Source: Cloacibacterium sp. TD35 (lineage in GTDB: Bacteria; Bacteroidota; Bacteroidia; Flavobacteriales; Weeksellaceae). Taken from it: a DNA stretch of 64,000 nucleotides. The translations under genes were made by a program, and so were the position numbers. This document shows, one piece after another, positions 52,004 to 61,746 of this stretch (positions within the stretch are counted from its first letter, which is position 1; each line of letters opens with the position of its first letter). The notes under the pieces are model-generated. The model saw only the letters and a program-made list of their open reading frames with translations, had not been told where the DNA came from and did not search any database. Location of the stretch: contig NZ_CP104850.1 in assembly GCF_028864635.1 (NCBI RefSeq), positions 124,001-188,000 on the forward strand. The letters are read 5' to 3'.

Positions 52004-52498
52004 TTGGATTCTAAACAAAAAGAATTTTCTAAGTTGGTAAAGGAAAATCAGGGGCTTATCATAAAAGTCTCCAGATTATATACCAATTCTCTGGAAGATG
52101 AACAGGATCTTTTTCAAGAAATTGTGTTACAACTTTGGCGCAGTTACGACTCATTCAAAGGACAATCCAAAATTTCTACTTGGATGTACAGAGTGGCGCT
52201 CAATACGGCAATTACGCTTTTCCGAAAGAAAACTAAATCTCCTCAAACCGATGAGTTGATGGATTTTCACCATCGGGATTATGTGGAAGATGATGACGAA
52301 AAACAACAACAGATTACCCTGCTCTACAAGGTGATTAAAATGCTCCCAAAAGTAGAACGTGCGATTGTGATGATGTATTTAGACGATTTACCTTACCGTG
52401 ATATTGCAGAAAACCTAGGGATTACAGAGGTAAATGCCCGTGTAAAAATGAACAGACTCAAAAAAACACTTAAAGAATTGATGACTCAACATGCTTAA
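52004..52498 (+). CDS. ECF-type RNA polymerase sigma factor, TTG start
   Basis: 164 residues. Region 2: LIIKVSRLYTNSLEDEQDLF, FQEIVLQLWRSYDSFKGQSK, ISTWMYRVALNTAITLFRK. Region 4: KMLPKVERAIVMMYLDDLPY with the helix-turn-helix RDIAENLGITEVNARVKMNR. The first codon is TTG at 52004; an in-frame stop lies upstream and no ATG or GTG occurs before region 2, so TTG is the best start. It overlaps the next gene by 8 nt, probably its regulator or partner. The IS lies 165 nt upstream. Confidence 0.92.
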   Translation: MDSKQKEFSKLVKENQGLIIKVSRLYTNSLEDEQDLFQEIVLQLWRSYDSFKGQSKISTWMYRVALNTAITLFRKKTKSPQTDELMDFHHRDYVEDDDEKQQQITLLYKVIKMLPKVERAIVMMYLDDLPYRDIAENLGITEVNARVKMNRLKKTLKELMTQHA

Positions 52499-53168
52499 TG
52501 AAGATTTCAATATAGACCAATTTAAAAAATCCTGGCAGGAACAACCCGTTTCTGATGTGTATAACACGTCTGAAATAGAAGGAATGCTCAATAAAAAATC
52601 TACCAACTATGTGAAATATATTTTCTGGATTAGTTTGGCAGAATTTTTATTTTTTGCAATCGTTGGGATTTGTACGATTTTTTCTACTCAAAGAAGCAAT
52701 AGTTTTACTAATATTTTAGAAAAATTAGGTGTAGAAATGAATGATAATGTAGAAATGAATTTTGAGCATCTTTATTTTGCCTTAAAAGTTTTCAGTTTAC
52801 TGATTACAGCGATTTTTGTTTTTCTTTTTTACAGAAATTACCTGAAAATTAAGGTAGAATGCAATTTGAAAAATTTTATTCTTCAGATTATCAAGTTCAA
52901 AAGAACCGTTAATTTATTTATCTTCACCAATATTGGTTTATTGATAGTTTTTTCGGGTATTATTACTTATTTCATTATGAATGTGCTTCAAGCTCAAAAC
53001 ATTCATTTAAATCAATCCACTTTGATAGGATTTATCACTGGAATTGTTATTAGTATTAGTTTAGGCGTTCTCCTGATTTGGCTGTACTACAGAATCGTCT
53101 ACGGAATTATTATGAGCAGACTGAGCAGAAATCTAGAACAATTGCAAAAAATAGAACAAGAACAATAA
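52491..53168 (+). CDS. Membrane protein coupled to the ECF sigma factor, possible anti-sigma factor
   Basis: 225 residues. A soluble N-terminal part of about 40 residues (NIDQFKKSWQEQPVSDVYNT) precedes four membrane helices (about 43-62, 95-115, 140-162, 178-200) and a charged C-terminal tail (SRLSRNLEQLQKIEQEQ). The 8-nt overlap with the sigma gene and the cytosolic N-terminus suggest it binds the sigma factor, but no zinc anti-sigma motif is visible, so this is an inference from position. Confidence 0.7.
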   Translation: MLNEDFNIDQFKKSWQEQPVSDVYNTSEIEGMLNKKSTNYVKYIFWISLAEFLFFAIVGICTIFSTQRSNSFTNILEKLGVEMNDNVEMNFEHLYFALKVFSLLITAIFVFLFYRNYLKIKVECNLKNFILQIIKFKRTVNLFIFTNIGLLIVFSGIITYFIMNVLQAQNIHLNQSTLIGFITGIVISISLGVLLIWLYYRIVYGIIMSRLSRNLEQLQKIEQEQ

Positions 53169-53176
53169 AGCAATAA

Positions 53177-53211
53177 AAAAAACCTTCAGTAAATGCTGAA
53201 GGTTTTATTTT
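53177..53211. terminator. Bidirectional terminator between the sigma operon and rpoN
   Basis: AACCTTCAG (53181-53189) pairs with CTGAAGGTT (53196-53204), with A-run before and T-run after. It can serve both converging transcripts. Confidence 0.85.
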
Positions 53212-54671
53212 TATAATTCTTTTCTCAATCTCGCGACTGGAATATTGAGTTGTTCTCTGTATTTCGCGATGGTTCTTCTGGCAATATTGTATCCTTTTTC
53301 CTTCAAAACATCTACCAAAGCATCGTCTGTAAGTGGTTTTCTTTTATCTTCGTGACTGATGACTTCTTGCAAGTGATTTTTAATTTCCTTAGTCGAAACT
53401 TCTTCGCCATCATCATTAGTCAATGAATCTGAGAATAAGTTTTTAAGCAAAATAATTCCACTTGGCGTGTCTGCGTATTTGCTTTTCACCACTCTAGAAA
53501 TCGTAGAAATATCAAATCCTGTTATATCTGCTACATCTTTCAGAATCATCGGCTTGATGTTTTTTTCATCTCCGGTTAAGAAATATTCTTTCTGTAATTT
53601 TACAATCGCAGAAATGGTTTGCATCAGCGTATTTTGTCTCTGATTAATGGCGTCAATATACCATTTTGCAGCATCTAACTTTTGTTTGATGAAAAGTGCG
53701 GCTTGTTTATGTTCCGCAGAGTTTTTATCGTGAGAATAAGTGCTTAAAATTTCTTTGTACTCCTCAGAAACTCTAAGTGTAGGCGCATTTCTACTGTTCA
53801 GAAGCGGTAAAACCTGTCCATCTTTTATTTGAATCACAAAATCTGGAATAATTTCTTGATTAATGGTGATGGTTTGCGTATCAAAATTCCCACCTACTTT
53901 TGGAGACAATTTAGAAATCACTTCCAGAGCATCTTTTAAATCCTCCTCTTCTATATCATATTTATTGATGATTTTGCCGTAATGCTTATTGGTTAATGCA
54001 TCAAACTGATGCCTTAAAATATTACCCGCTAAAATCACCGATTGATCTCTGCTTACTTTTTTCTCAATTTGCAGTAAAAGACATTCTTGTAAATCTCTCG
54101 CTCCTACTCCAGCCGGATCAAGCTTTTGCACATAATTTTCTAGAATTTCCTTTACTTTTTCTTGAGTGGTATAAATCCCTTGCGAAAAAGCCAAATCATC
54201 TACAAGAGACTTGATTTCGCGTCTCAGATAACCGTCATTATCTAGATTTCCGATAATGTATTCTGCAATTTTCAGGTCTTCATCGTCTATACTAGACAAG
54301 TGAATTTGCTCCATCAAATAATCATACAAAGACTGTCCCTCTGTTAATAAACTTTCGTTATCAAAATCTTCGTCATCTGCAGAATAATTGCTAGAAGCGG
54401 TTTTATAAGATGGCTCATCATCATACAGATATTCATCTACATCAAAATCAGTATCTATGCTTTCACTACCTTCACTCTCGTAATCAGAATCTAGACTCGA
54501 AAAATCTTCATCTTCATCTTCTGTTACTTTTTCTAAGGCAGGATTTTCTTCTAACTCACGCTCTAGCTCTTCCTGAAATTCTAGCGTGTGAAGCTGTATC
54601 AACTTCATCAACTGAATTTGCTGAGGAGCTAATTTTTGTCCTAATTTTATTTGTAGGTTTTGTTTGAGCAT
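53211..54671 (-). CDS. rpoN: RNA polymerase sigma-54 factor
   Basis: 486 residues. Region I is Gln/Leu-rich (LQIKLGQKLAPQQIQLMKLI), followed by a long acidic region II (about 50-120). The core-binding domain has GVGARDLQECLLLQIEKKVS. The C-terminal RpoN box is ARRTIAKYREQLNIPVARLR, which contacts the -24 promoter element. Sigma-54 needs AAA+ activators, none of which lies in this window. Confidence 0.97.
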   Translation of the reverse strand: MLKQNLQIKLGQKLAPQQIQLMKLIQLHTLEFQEELERELEENPALEKVTEDEDEDFSSLDSDYESEGSESIDTDFDVDEYLYDDEPSYKTASSNYSADDEDFDNESLLTEGQSLYDYLMEQIHLSSIDDEDLKIAEYIIGNLDNDGYLRREIKSLVDDLAFSQGIYTTQEKVKEILENYVQKLDPAGVGARDLQECLLLQIEKKVSRDQSVILAGNILRHQFDALTNKHYGKIINKYDIEEEDLKDALEVISKLSPKVGGNFDTQTITINQEIIPDFVIQIKDGQVLPLLNSRNAPTLRVSEEYKEILSTYSHDKNSAEHKQAALFIKQKLDAAKWYIDAINQRQNTLMQTISAIVKLQKEYFLTGDEKNIKPMILKDVADITGFDISTISRVVKSKYADTPSGIILLKNLFSDSLTNDDGEEVSTKEIKNHLQEVISHEDKRKPLTDDALVDVLKEKGYNIARRTIAKYREQLNIPVARLRKEL

Positions 54672-54755
54672 TGTTTATTATTTAGAAAGCCAAAAAAAAG
54701 TTTTTTGATTTCCGTTTTTGTTACATCTTTATTTCAAAATCTTATGAAATTCTAT

Positions 54756-56204
54756 TTAGAATTCAGCGTTTTTCGGAGTTCTAGGGAAAGGAATCACGTC
54801 TCTAATATTAGTCATACCTGTTACAAAAAGAATTAATCTTTCTAGACCTAAACCGAAACCAGCATGCGGAACAGAACCGAATTTTCTGGTATCTAAATAC
54901 CACCATAATTCATGCTCGTCTACGTGCATTTCTTGCATTTTGGTTTTCAAAACATCTAATCTCTCCTCTCTTTGTGAACCACCAATGATTTCTCCGATTC
55001 CTGGGAAAAGTACGTCCATTGCAGCTACGGTTTTTCCATCTTCGTTTAATCTCATGTAAAATGCTTTGATTTCTTTAGGATAATCAAATAAAACGACTGG
55101 AGACTCAAAGTGTTTTTCTACCAAGTAACGCTCGTGTTCTGATTGTAAATCTGCTCCCCATTCTTCAATTGGGAACTGGAATTTTCCTTTTTTATTTTCT
55201 TTAGAATTGAGCAAAATCTCGATGGCTTCTGTATAAGAAACTCTCATAAAACGTTTTTTAATTACGTTTTCTAGTTTTTCTATCAAACCTTCTTTTGCTC
55301 TTTCTTTTTCAGGTTTTTGTTTTTGTTCTTCAGCAAATCTTTGGTCTAAAAACTTCAAATCGTCTTTGCAATTTTCCAGAACATAACCAATTACATATTT
55401 CAAGAAATTTTCTGCCAAATCTATGTTGTCTTCCAAGTTATTGAAAGCCACTTCTGGTTCTACCATCCAGAATTCTGCCAAGTGTCTTGTGGTATTAGAA
55501 TTCTCAGCACGGAAAGTCGGCCCGAAAGTATATACTCTACCTAATCCCATCGCTGCTGTTTCTGCTTCTAGCTGACCAGAAACCGTCAAATTGGTTTTTT
55601 TGCCAAAGAAATCTTGTGCAAAATCAATGTCGCCATTTTCATCTCTTGGAATTTGGTTTAAATCAAAATTCGTCACTCCAAACATTTCACCAGCACCTTC
55701 TGCATCAGCACCTGTAATGATTGGCGTGTTCATGTAGAAGAAATGATTTTGGTTAAAGAACTGGTGAATCGCAAAACTTACCGCACTTCTCACTCTGAAA
55801 ACCGCTCCGAAAAGATTAGTTCTGAATCTAAGATGTGCCTGCTCGCGAAGAACTTCCAAAGAGTGTTTTTTCGGTTGAAGAACAGTTTTTTCCATCTCTT
55901 CAGAGAAGTTATCTCCTAAAATGGTAATTTTTTTGGCAATAATTTCAATATCTTGACCTTTTCCTTCACTTTCTACTACCTCACCAGTAATTTTAAGCGA
56001 AGAAGCAGTTTTAATATTTTTAATGATATTTTCGTCGAAATTTTCGAAATCTACTACAATCTGAATATTGTTAATTGTAGAACCGTCATTCAATGCGATG
56101 AAACGGTTAGAACGGAATGCTCTCACCCAACCTTGAATGGTAATATCGTGATGTAAAAGTTTTTTATAATCTCCTAAAATTTCTTTAATGGTCTTCTTAC
56201 TCAT
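54756..56204 (-). CDS. asnS: Asparagine--tRNA ligase
   Basis: 482 residues from the ATG at 56204 ([20 protein letters not shown]). The N-terminal OB-fold anticodon domain ([20 protein letters not shown]) precedes the class II core: motif 2 [20 protein letters not shown] and motif 3 [16 protein letters not shown]. It charges tRNA(Asn) directly. A TATTTTTG box at 56230-56223 lies 18 nt before the start, with no clear -33. Confidence 0.97.
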   Translation of the reverse strand: MSKKTIKEILGDYKKLLHHDITIQGWVRAFRSNRFIALNDGSTINNIQIVVDFENFDENIIKNIKTASSLKITGEVVESEGKGQDIEIIAKKITILGDNFSEEMEKTVLQPKKHSLEVLREQAHLRFRTNLFGAVFRVRSAVSFAIHQFFNQNHFFYMNTPIITGADAEGAGEMFGVTNFDLNQIPRDENGDIDFAQDFFGKKTNLTVSGQLEAETAAMGLGRVYTFGPTFRAENSNTTRHLAEFWMVEPEVAFNNLEDNIDLAENFLKYVIGYVLENCKDDLKFLDQRFAEEQKQKPEKERAKEGLIEKLENVIKKRFMRVSYTEAIEILLNSKENKKGKFQFPIEEWGADLQSEHERYLVEKHFESPVVLFDYPKEIKAFYMRLNEDGKTVAAMDVLFPGIGEIIGGSQREERLDVLKTKMQEMHVDEHELWWYLDTRKFGSVPHAGFGLGLERLILFVTGMTNIRDVIPFPRTPKNAEF

Positions 56205-56222
56205 GACTTCATAATTATTCAG

Positions 56223-56230
56223 CAAAAATA
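56223..56230 (-). promoter_or_regulatory. Candidate -7 box (TATTTTTG) before asnS
   Basis: Full TAnnTTTG match on the minus strand. Its nearness to the ATG at 56204 supports that start over the in-frame ATG at 56225, which overlaps the box. Confidence 0.4.
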
Positions 56231-56306
56231 AGAAATTTTGGCGTAATTTTTGATGTAACGCGGAGATTTTTACGGTTTTAAAAATTAGTTTTCGAAAAGA
56301 ATAATT

Positions 56307-56852
56307 TTATTGTTCGTCATTCTTGGCTGGCGTTAAGAAAACATCCATCAAACCTTCTGGCAATTGCATTTTAATAAATTTCTCTTCACGATTGACTTCT
56401 AGAATCCAGTCTTTAATAATCGGAATGATGATTTCTTTATCCGCTAATTTTAAGATAAAGTAATGTTGTGCGGTTTGGTCGTTTATTTCTACAATGTTTC
56501 CGCAAGATTTTCCATCTTCTTCTCTGATTTCATACCCAATGACTTCGTGATAATAAAACTGATTCCCTGAAAGTTTAGGCAATGTAGAGAGCGGTAAAAA
56601 AACATTTTTACCAATAGACTGTTCTACCAACTGTTCCGAAGAATTCTTGAAAGTAATGATTTTAGAGTTATCATTTCCCCATTGTTGCTTTTCCACAAAA
56701 AAAGGCACGAGAAGTCCGTTAACTTCCACAAAAATCCCTTCCAGTTTATTGTATAATTCTGGTTGGTCAGTATCTAATTTTATGATTACATTTCCCTTTA
56801 GACCGTGTTTTCTGGTAATTTTTCCTAAAAAATAGCAATCTTCTTTTTTCAT
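56307..56852 (-). CDS. rimM: Ribosome maturation factor RimM
   Basis: 181 residues. N-terminal RimM domain (CYFLGKITRKHGLKGNVIIK) and C-terminal PRC barrel (YYHEVIGYEIREEDGKSCGN, PIIKDWILEVNREEKFIKMQ). It binds S19 and the 30S subunit during 16S rRNA processing. It follows rpsP, the usual order, but a terminator lies between the two. Confidence 0.95.
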   Translation of the reverse strand: MKKEDCYFLGKITRKHGLKGNVIIKLDTDQPELYNKLEGIFVEVNGLLVPFFVEKQQWGNDNSKIITFKNSSEQLVEQSIGKNVFLPLSTLPKLSGNQFYYHEVIGYEIREEDGKSCGNIVEINDQTAQHYFILKLADKEIIIPIIKDWILEVNREEKFIKMQLPEGLMDVFLTPAKNDEQ

Positions 56853-56932
56853 GGGTTGATATTTTAAATTTTAAAAACCAAAAAGAATTTTATTTGGTTT
56901 TATGATGCAAATATACTTTGTTTTAAAAGAAT

Positions 56933-56956
56933 AAAGACGCAATAAATTGCGTCTTT
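56933..56956 (-). terminator. Intrinsic terminator between rpsP and rimM
   Basis: AAAGACGCAA (56933-56942) pairs with TTGCGTCTTT (56947-56956), 4-nt loop, then ATTCTTTTAA on the minus strand. It probably lowers rimM expression relative to S16. Confidence 0.8.
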
Positions 56957-56979
56957 AGTACATTTTATTTCTAAAATTG

Positions 56980-57540
56980 TTATGCTTCTGCTTCAGTTCC
57001 TTCAGCTTCAGCAGCTGGAGTTTCTTCAGTAGTTTCTTCAGCTACAGGTTCTGCGTTTGCAGCTTCTTCAGCAGCTTTAGCATCTGCTTCTGCTTGAGCA
57101 GCAGCAGCAATTCTAGCTTCGTTTACTTTAGCTTCAGCTTCTAGAGCAGCTTTTCTAGCAGCTTCTTTAGATTGAGCTAAACCGTCTTTTTTAGCATTTA
57201 CAGCAGCTTCTTTAGCTTCTAACCAAGCGTTGAATCTTTTTTCAGCTTCAGCTTCGTCGAAAGCACCTTTTGCTACACCACCTTGTAAGTGTTTTTTGTA
57301 TAAAGCACCTTTGTAAGAAAGGATAGCTCTAGCAGTATCAGTTGGTTGAGCACCATTGTTTAACCATTTAACAGCTGAATCTACATCTAGTTCAATTGTT
57401 GCAGGGTTAGTAATTGGGTTATAAATCCCTAATTTTTCGATGAATCTACCATCTCTTCTTGCTCTAGCGTCTGCTACTACGATGTGGAAAAAAGGTTTTC
57501 CTTTTTTACCGTGTCTTTGTAATCTAATTTTTACTGACAT
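56980..57540 (-). CDS. rpsP: 30S ribosomal protein S16 with long Ala/Glu C-terminal extension
   Basis: 186 residues; typical S16 is about 80-90. The S16 core is [40 protein letters not shown] and [20 protein letters not shown]. From about residue 105 on the chain is a low-complexity Ala/Glu/Lys-rich helix and then an acidic end ([19 protein letters not shown]). Such tails are common in Flavobacteriia; their use is unknown. Confidence 0.97.
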   Translation of the reverse strand: MSVKIRLQRHGKKGKPFFHIVVADARARRDGRFIEKLGIYNPITNPATIELDVDSAVKWLNNGAQPTDTARAILSYKGALYKKHLQGGVAKGAFDEAEAEKRFNAWLEAKEAAVNAKKDGLAQSKEAARKAALEAEAKVNEARIAAAAQAEADAKAAEEAANAEPVAEETTEETPAAEAEGTEAEA

Positions 57541-57589
57541 ATTGTTGTGAATTTATGGGAACTCGTCCCTGTTAATATTTTTAAGTGTG

Positions 57590-57617
57590 CAAAGATAGTA
57601 AAATATTTTGTTTCAAA
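57590..57617 (-). promoter_or_regulatory. rpsP promoter
   Basis: TTTG (57617-57614), 16 nt, TATCTTTG (57597-57590) on the minus strand. The leader of about 45 nt contains GGGACGAGTTCCC, a small hairpin (57558-57570). Confidence 0.55.
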
Positions 57618-57654
57618 AAAATTTTGATAGGCGTTTGTTACTAGAAGATGGAAC

Positions 57655-58164
57655 TTAAATTTTCCCTAAATAAAAAAGTCCGAGACAACGCTGATTTTCT
57701 TCTAAATTTAAAAACCCGCCAAGATGATTTATTACTGTATGAGAACTCCAATAACAGCCTATTTTATTTACTGTACAGGTTAGATACATATTCTGAACCG
57801 CCATCGCTGTAGCTGCAATTTCTTCCCACTCTGGAAGCAAACCACTGAAATTTACAGAAATGGTAACAACGGTGTCTGTTTTCGCTATTTTATCGGCAAA
57901 ATCAAGATATTTTTTCTCTAAAAACAAGTGTTCTGGTGTAGTTGCTTTGTAAATTTTCTGAATTTCTTTTGCCAGTTGCTGTTTTTCTTCTCCTCTGAAA
58001 ACACAGAATCTCCAAGGCTTTGTTTTCTTGTGATTTGGAGCAAACTGTGCAGAACTTAAAATTTCATCTAAAATTTCCTGAGAAATTTCTTCGCCAGTAT
58101 AATCTTTGGGATACGTACTTTTTCTGCTTTCTATGATTTGTTTTAAAATTTCTGAATTGTTCAT
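57655..58164 (-). CDS. Nitroreductase-family protein
   Basis: 169 residues from the ATG at 58164 (MNNSEILKQIIESRKSTYPK). The FMN-binding motifs are ESRKSTYPKDYTGEEI, SSAQFAPNHKKTKPWRFCVF, and YWSSHTVINHLGGFLNLEEN near the end. Family enzymes reduce nitro compounds or flavins with NAD(P)H. The gene starts 7 nt after the GreA-like gene stop, so the two are likely cotranscribed. Confidence 0.9.
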   Translation of the reverse strand: MNNSEILKQIIESRKSTYPKDYTGEEISQEILDEILSSAQFAPNHKKTKPWRFCVFRGEEKQQLAKEIQKIYKATTPEHLFLEKKYLDFADKIAKTDTVVTISVNFSGLLPEWEEIAATAMAVQNMYLTCTVNKIGCYWSSHTVINHLGGFLNLEENQRCLGLFYLGKI

Positions 58165-58171
58165 GTATTTT

Positions 58172-58627
58172 TTAAATAATTTTTTCAATTTTTTGGTGAA
58201 TTCTATTGAGAACAAATTCTTCGCCTTCGGTTTTGCCTAACATGATTTTAGCCATCGGACTTTCTTCTGAAATTGCATAAAACCGATCACCTTCATAAAA
58301 AAACTCGCCGAGAGAAACCGAAAGATAAAATCTGGCTTTATTGGTAATGACCAGCGAACCGAGTTTTACTCTATCAGAAGAATGATGAAGTACCTGATTC
58401 ATTTTCTTTTGCATGGTTTTAAGCGCAAACATTTGTTTATCTAAGTGATAAATTTCTTCTTGCATTTCTTCCCTTATCGAATCATACTTAGATGTTTTTT
58501 TGACTTCCCTAGTTGCTTCCAAAGTAAAATTAAGATAAAACTCCAGCGTTTTTATCTTCCCAGAAATCGTGTCTTTCACAAAATTTCTCAGTGCAGTTTT
58601 ATCATAATCTTTGACCAGCATCTTCAT
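58172..58627 (-). CDS. GreA/GreB-like protein (C-terminal FKBP-like domain with divergent N-terminus)
   Basis: 151 residues. A helical, probably coiled-coil N-terminal half (about 40-75, REEMQEEIYHLDKQMFALKT) leads to a Gre-type C-terminal domain: VKLGSLVITNKARFYLSVSL, FYAISEESPMAKIMLGKTEG, EEFVLNRIHQKI. The GreA pattern of S-P-x-A-x-x-L-L/M-G-K is visible. The N-terminal acidic tip of true Gre factors is not evident, so this may be a Gre-related regulator rather than GreA. Confidence 0.75.
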   Translation of the reverse strand: MKMLVKDYDKTALRNFVKDTISGKIKTLEFYLNFTLEATREVKKTSKYDSIREEMQEEIYHLDKQMFALKTMQKKMNQVLHHSSDRVKLGSLVITNKARFYLSVSLGEFFYEGDRFYAISEESPMAKIMLGKTEGEEFVLNRIHQKIEKII

Positions 58628-58675
58628 TAAAATATTCAGCGAAGATAAAATTCTCTTTTGAAATACCGAAAAATA

Positions 58676-58700
58676 AAAAAACGGGAAATTTCCCGTTTTT
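58676..58700 (-). terminator. Intrinsic terminator after the SRPBCC gene
   Basis: AAAACGGGAAA/TTTCCCGTTTT palindrome with a T-run on the minus strand, 20 nt past the stop at 58721. Confidence 0.8.
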
Positions 58701-58720
58701 AATATTTCTAAAATTTTAAA

Positions 58721-59239
58721 TTAAGGTTTTTCTGAAAGCTTTTTCAAATTTTGGAGCCCTTCTTCATACGATTTACCCATCCAGTAATCCATCAATGGTT
58801 TCATGAGGTTAGAAGGATATTCCATTTCTGCATCTAGCGTCCAAACAACTTTTGTAGCATTTCCTTCTTGAGTTAATACAATATCAGAAGTGGCTTCACC
58901 TTGACCTTCAAAAGCCATTTTAGTACTTTGTTTCTGATTCAGGACGAGTGCCGTAATTTCTTGGCAGCCATTTCCTACATCTTTTTTATCACTTTTCCAG
59001 CAATGTTTATCACCAACCTGTCCAGAAACTCCAGAGTAAGTAGATTGTAACTGCGGATCTAATTTCATCCAAGGATTCCATTCATTAAATGCTTTCATAG
59101 AATTGAGATGTGAATACACTTTTTCTGCAGGGGCATTAATGACAATCGATTTTTCATAATGGTATTTTTCGCCAATAACAAACATGGCTATTACCAAAAC
59201 AGCTAAAATAGCCAAAAGGATTTTTAAAAACTTTTTCAT
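58721..59239 (-). CDS. SRPBCC-family (START-like) protein
   Basis: 172 residues. One N-terminal membrane helix (FLKILLAILAVLVIAMFVIG), then the SRPBCC fold: YEKSIVINAPAEKVYSHLNS, FNEWNPWMKLDPQLQSTYSG, TKVVWTLDAEMEYPSNLMKP. These proteins have a large hydrophobic pocket; ligand unknown. Divergent from the M3 peptidase. Confidence 0.9.
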   Translation of the reverse strand: MKKFLKILLAILAVLVIAMFVIGEKYHYEKSIVINAPAEKVYSHLNSMKAFNEWNPWMKLDPQLQSTYSGVSGQVGDKHCWKSDKKDVGNGCQEITALVLNQKQSTKMAFEGQGEATSDIVLTQEGNATKVVWTLDAEMEYPSNLMKPLMDYWMGKSYEEGLQNLKKLSEKP

Positions 59240-59323
59240 AGTGTTATAATGTTTATTTTGTGATTCCTTAAAGATAAATATTTTTAATTTAACTAAATTT
59301 ACAGTCCAAAATTTTGAAAAAAG

Positions 59324-61351
59324 ATGACAAATCCACTTTTACAATCCTTCAATACAAAATACCAATCAGCTCCTTTTACAGAAATAAAAGAAGAACATTA
59401 TTTACCCGCTTTCAAAGAACTGATAAACAAATCTTTGCAAGAAATACAAGAAATCTCTCAGAATCCTAAAACGCCTACTTTCGAAAACACCATCGAAGCA
59501 TTGGCTTATTCTGGCGAACAATTAGATGTGGTTTCTAATATTTTCTTTAACCTTAATTCTGCAGAAACTAATGACGAAATTCAACAAATCGCTCAAGAAG
59601 TATCGCCTTTATTGACTGAATTTGCTTCTAAAATTTCGCAAAACGAACAACTTTTTTCTAGAATTAAAAAAGTTTACGACGAAAAAGAACATTATACACT
59701 TAACGAAGAGCAAAAAATGCTTCTAGAAGAAACCTACAAAGGTTTTGTAAGAAACGGCGCATTGCTAAATGACGAGAAAAAAGAACAACTCAAAAATATT
59801 AATATTGAGCTTTCTAAAAAATCTTTACAATTCGGACAAAACGTTTTGGCAGCGACCAATCAATATTATAAACACTTGACCAACAAAGAAGATTTAGCAG
59901 GAATTCCAGAGGCTATTCTTGCGCAATATGAAGAAGAAGCAAAAGAAAGAAATCTTGAAGGCTATGTGATTACGCTACAGTTCCCGAGTTTATTACCCAT
60001 TCTTACCTATGCAGAAAATCGTGAGTTGAGAAAAGAATTGGCGATTGCAAACGGAAAAAAATCTTTTGATGGTGGTGAATTTGACAACCAAAACCTCATC
60101 AAAGAATTGGTACAACTTCGTCAAGAAAAAGCGCAATTGTTAGGCTACAGGTCTTTTGCAGATTATGTTTTAGAAGAAAGGATGGCAAAATCTCCACAGA
60201 AAGTGTTAGAATTTTTGAATGAATTATTGACTAAAGCAAAACCTTTTGCCCAAAAAGATGTGGAAGAGCTTTCCGTTTTAGCAAAAGCTGATGGAATTAC
60301 AGAAATGCAAAGTTATGACCACTCTTATTATGCCGAAAAACTCAGAAAACAAAAATTTGATTTCAATGATGAAGAATTGAAACCTTATTTCCAGTTAGAC
60401 AAAGTACAAGAAGCGGTTTTCGGGTTAGCAGGAAAACTTTTCGGGTTAGAATTTGTAGAAACTACTGATATTCAGAAATATCACACTGATGTGAAAACAT
60501 ATGAGATTTTTGAGAACCAAGAATCATCAACTCAATTCAAAGCTTTGCTATATGCCGATTATCATCCAAGAAAGGGAAAAAGAGCGGGAGCATGGATGAC
60601 GAGTTTTAAAAATCAATACATCAAAAATGGTGAAAATCACAGACCGCATATTTCTGTAGTTTGCAATTTCACGAAACCTACCTCAGAAACACCAAGTTTA
60701 TTGACCTTCAATGAAGTAACCACACTTTTTCATGAATTTGGGCATGCTTTACATGGTGTTTTGGCAAACACTCAGTATCCTAATCTTTCAGGAACTTCTG
60801 TAAAATGGGACTTCGTAGAATTGCCTTCACAATTTTTAGAAAATTACTGTTACGAACCAGAATTCTTAAAAACATTTGCGAAACATTATCAAACGGGTGA
60901 AGTTTTACCAGATGAAAAAATTCAGAAAATAGAAGATTCTAAAAACTTTATGGAAGGTTATCAAACCTTAAGACAACTCAGTTTCGGAATTTTGGACATG
61001 TCTTATCACGCCGAAAACGTAAAAGTAGAAGATGTAAAAACTTTTGAAACTGAAACCATCAAAGCGACTCAGATTTACCCTACTCTGGCAGAAACAGCTA
61101 TTAGCACCAGTTTTTCACATATTTTCCAAGGAGGATATTCGGCTGGATATTATTCTTACAAGTGGGCAGAAGTTTTAGATGCAGATGCTTTTCAATATTT
61201 CAAAGAAAATGGAATTTTCAATCCAGAAATTGCAGAAAAATACAAAATTTTACTTTCTAGCGGTGGAACAAAAGACCCAATGGAATTGTATAAAAATTTC
61301 AGAGGAAGCGAGCCTAAAGTGGAAAGTTTGCTGAAGAGAGCTTTTGGTTAA
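59324..61351 (+). CDS. M3-family metallopeptidase (oligopeptidase A/Dcp-like)
   Basis: 675 residues. The zinc motif HEFGHALHG is at 470-478 (His470, Glu471, His474), with the third ligand probably Glu499 in WDFVELPSQFLENYC. Other family stretches are YHPRKGKRAGAWMTSFKNQY and FSHIFQGGYSAGYYSYKWAE. No signal peptide, so it is probably cytoplasmic and digests small peptides. Confidence 0.95.
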   Translation: MTNPLLQSFNTKYQSAPFTEIKEEHYLPAFKELINKSLQEIQEISQNPKTPTFENTIEALAYSGEQLDVVSNIFFNLNSAETNDEIQQIAQEVSPLLTEFASKISQNEQLFSRIKKVYDEKEHYTLNEEQKMLLEETYKGFVRNGALLNDEKKEQLKNINIELSKKSLQFGQNVLAATNQYYKHLTNKEDLAGIPEAILAQYEEEAKERNLEGYVITLQFPSLLPILTYAENRELRKELAIANGKKSFDGGEFDNQNLIKELVQLRQEKAQLLGYRSFADYVLEERMAKSPQKVLEFLNELLTKAKPFAQKDVEELSVLAKADGITEMQSYDHSYYAEKLRKQKFDFNDEELKPYFQLDKVQEAVFGLAGKLFGLEFVETTDIQKYHTDVKTYEIFENQESSTQFKALLYADYHPRKGKRAGAWMTSFKNQYIKNGENHRPHISVVCNFTKPTSETPSLLTFNEVTTLFHEFGHALHGVLANTQYPNLSGTSVKWDFVELPSQFLENYCYEPEFLKTFAKHYQTGEVLPDEKIQKIEDSKNFMEGYQTLRQLSFGILDMSYHAENVKVEDVKTFETETIKATQIYPTLAETAISTSFSHIFQGGYSAGYYSYKWAEVLDADAFQYFKENGIFNPEIAEKYKILLSSGGTKDPMELYKNFRGSEPKVESLLKRAFG

Positions 61352-61368
61352 TTGAAAATGAATTTTTG

Positions 61369-61746
61369 ATGATGAATTGCCCTTGTTGTTCAGGAAAATT
61401 ATACCAAGAATGTTGCGAACTGTTTCATTCTAAAAAAGAGTTTCCCAAAACTGCGGAAGAACTGATGCGTTCTCGTTATGCTGCATTTGCCATTCCGAAT
61501 GGAGAATATTTATGGCAAACCACATTGCCCAGCAAAAGAAAATTCCATGACAAAAGTGAATTGGAAGCTTGGGGAAAAGAAAACACTTGGACAAAACTGG
61601 AAATCATCAATTCCAGCGAAAAAGAAGTAGAATTTAAAGCCTATTTCACAGATAAATTTGGGAAAGAAAACATTCATCATGAGTTATCTACTTTTAAAAA
61701 GGTAGATAAAAAATGGTATTATGTTTCGGGAAAATTTTTAGATTAA
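61369..61746 (+). CDS. YchJ-family protein with N-terminal SEC-C zinc motif
   Basis: 125 residues. The SEC-C like motif CPCCSGKLYQECCELFH is followed by TAEELMRSRYAAFAIPNGEY and a cystatin-like YchJ domain. Start is one of two consecutive ATGs at 61369/61372. It begins 17 nt after the peptidase stop and overlaps the convergent VF530 gene by 4 nt. Function unknown. Confidence 0.88.
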   Translation: MMNCPCCSGKLYQECCELFHSKKEFPKTAEELMRSRYAAFAIPNGEYLWQTTLPSKRKFHDKSELEAWGKENTWTKLEIINSSEKEVEFKAYFTDKFGKENIHHELSTFKKVDKKWYYVSGKFLD

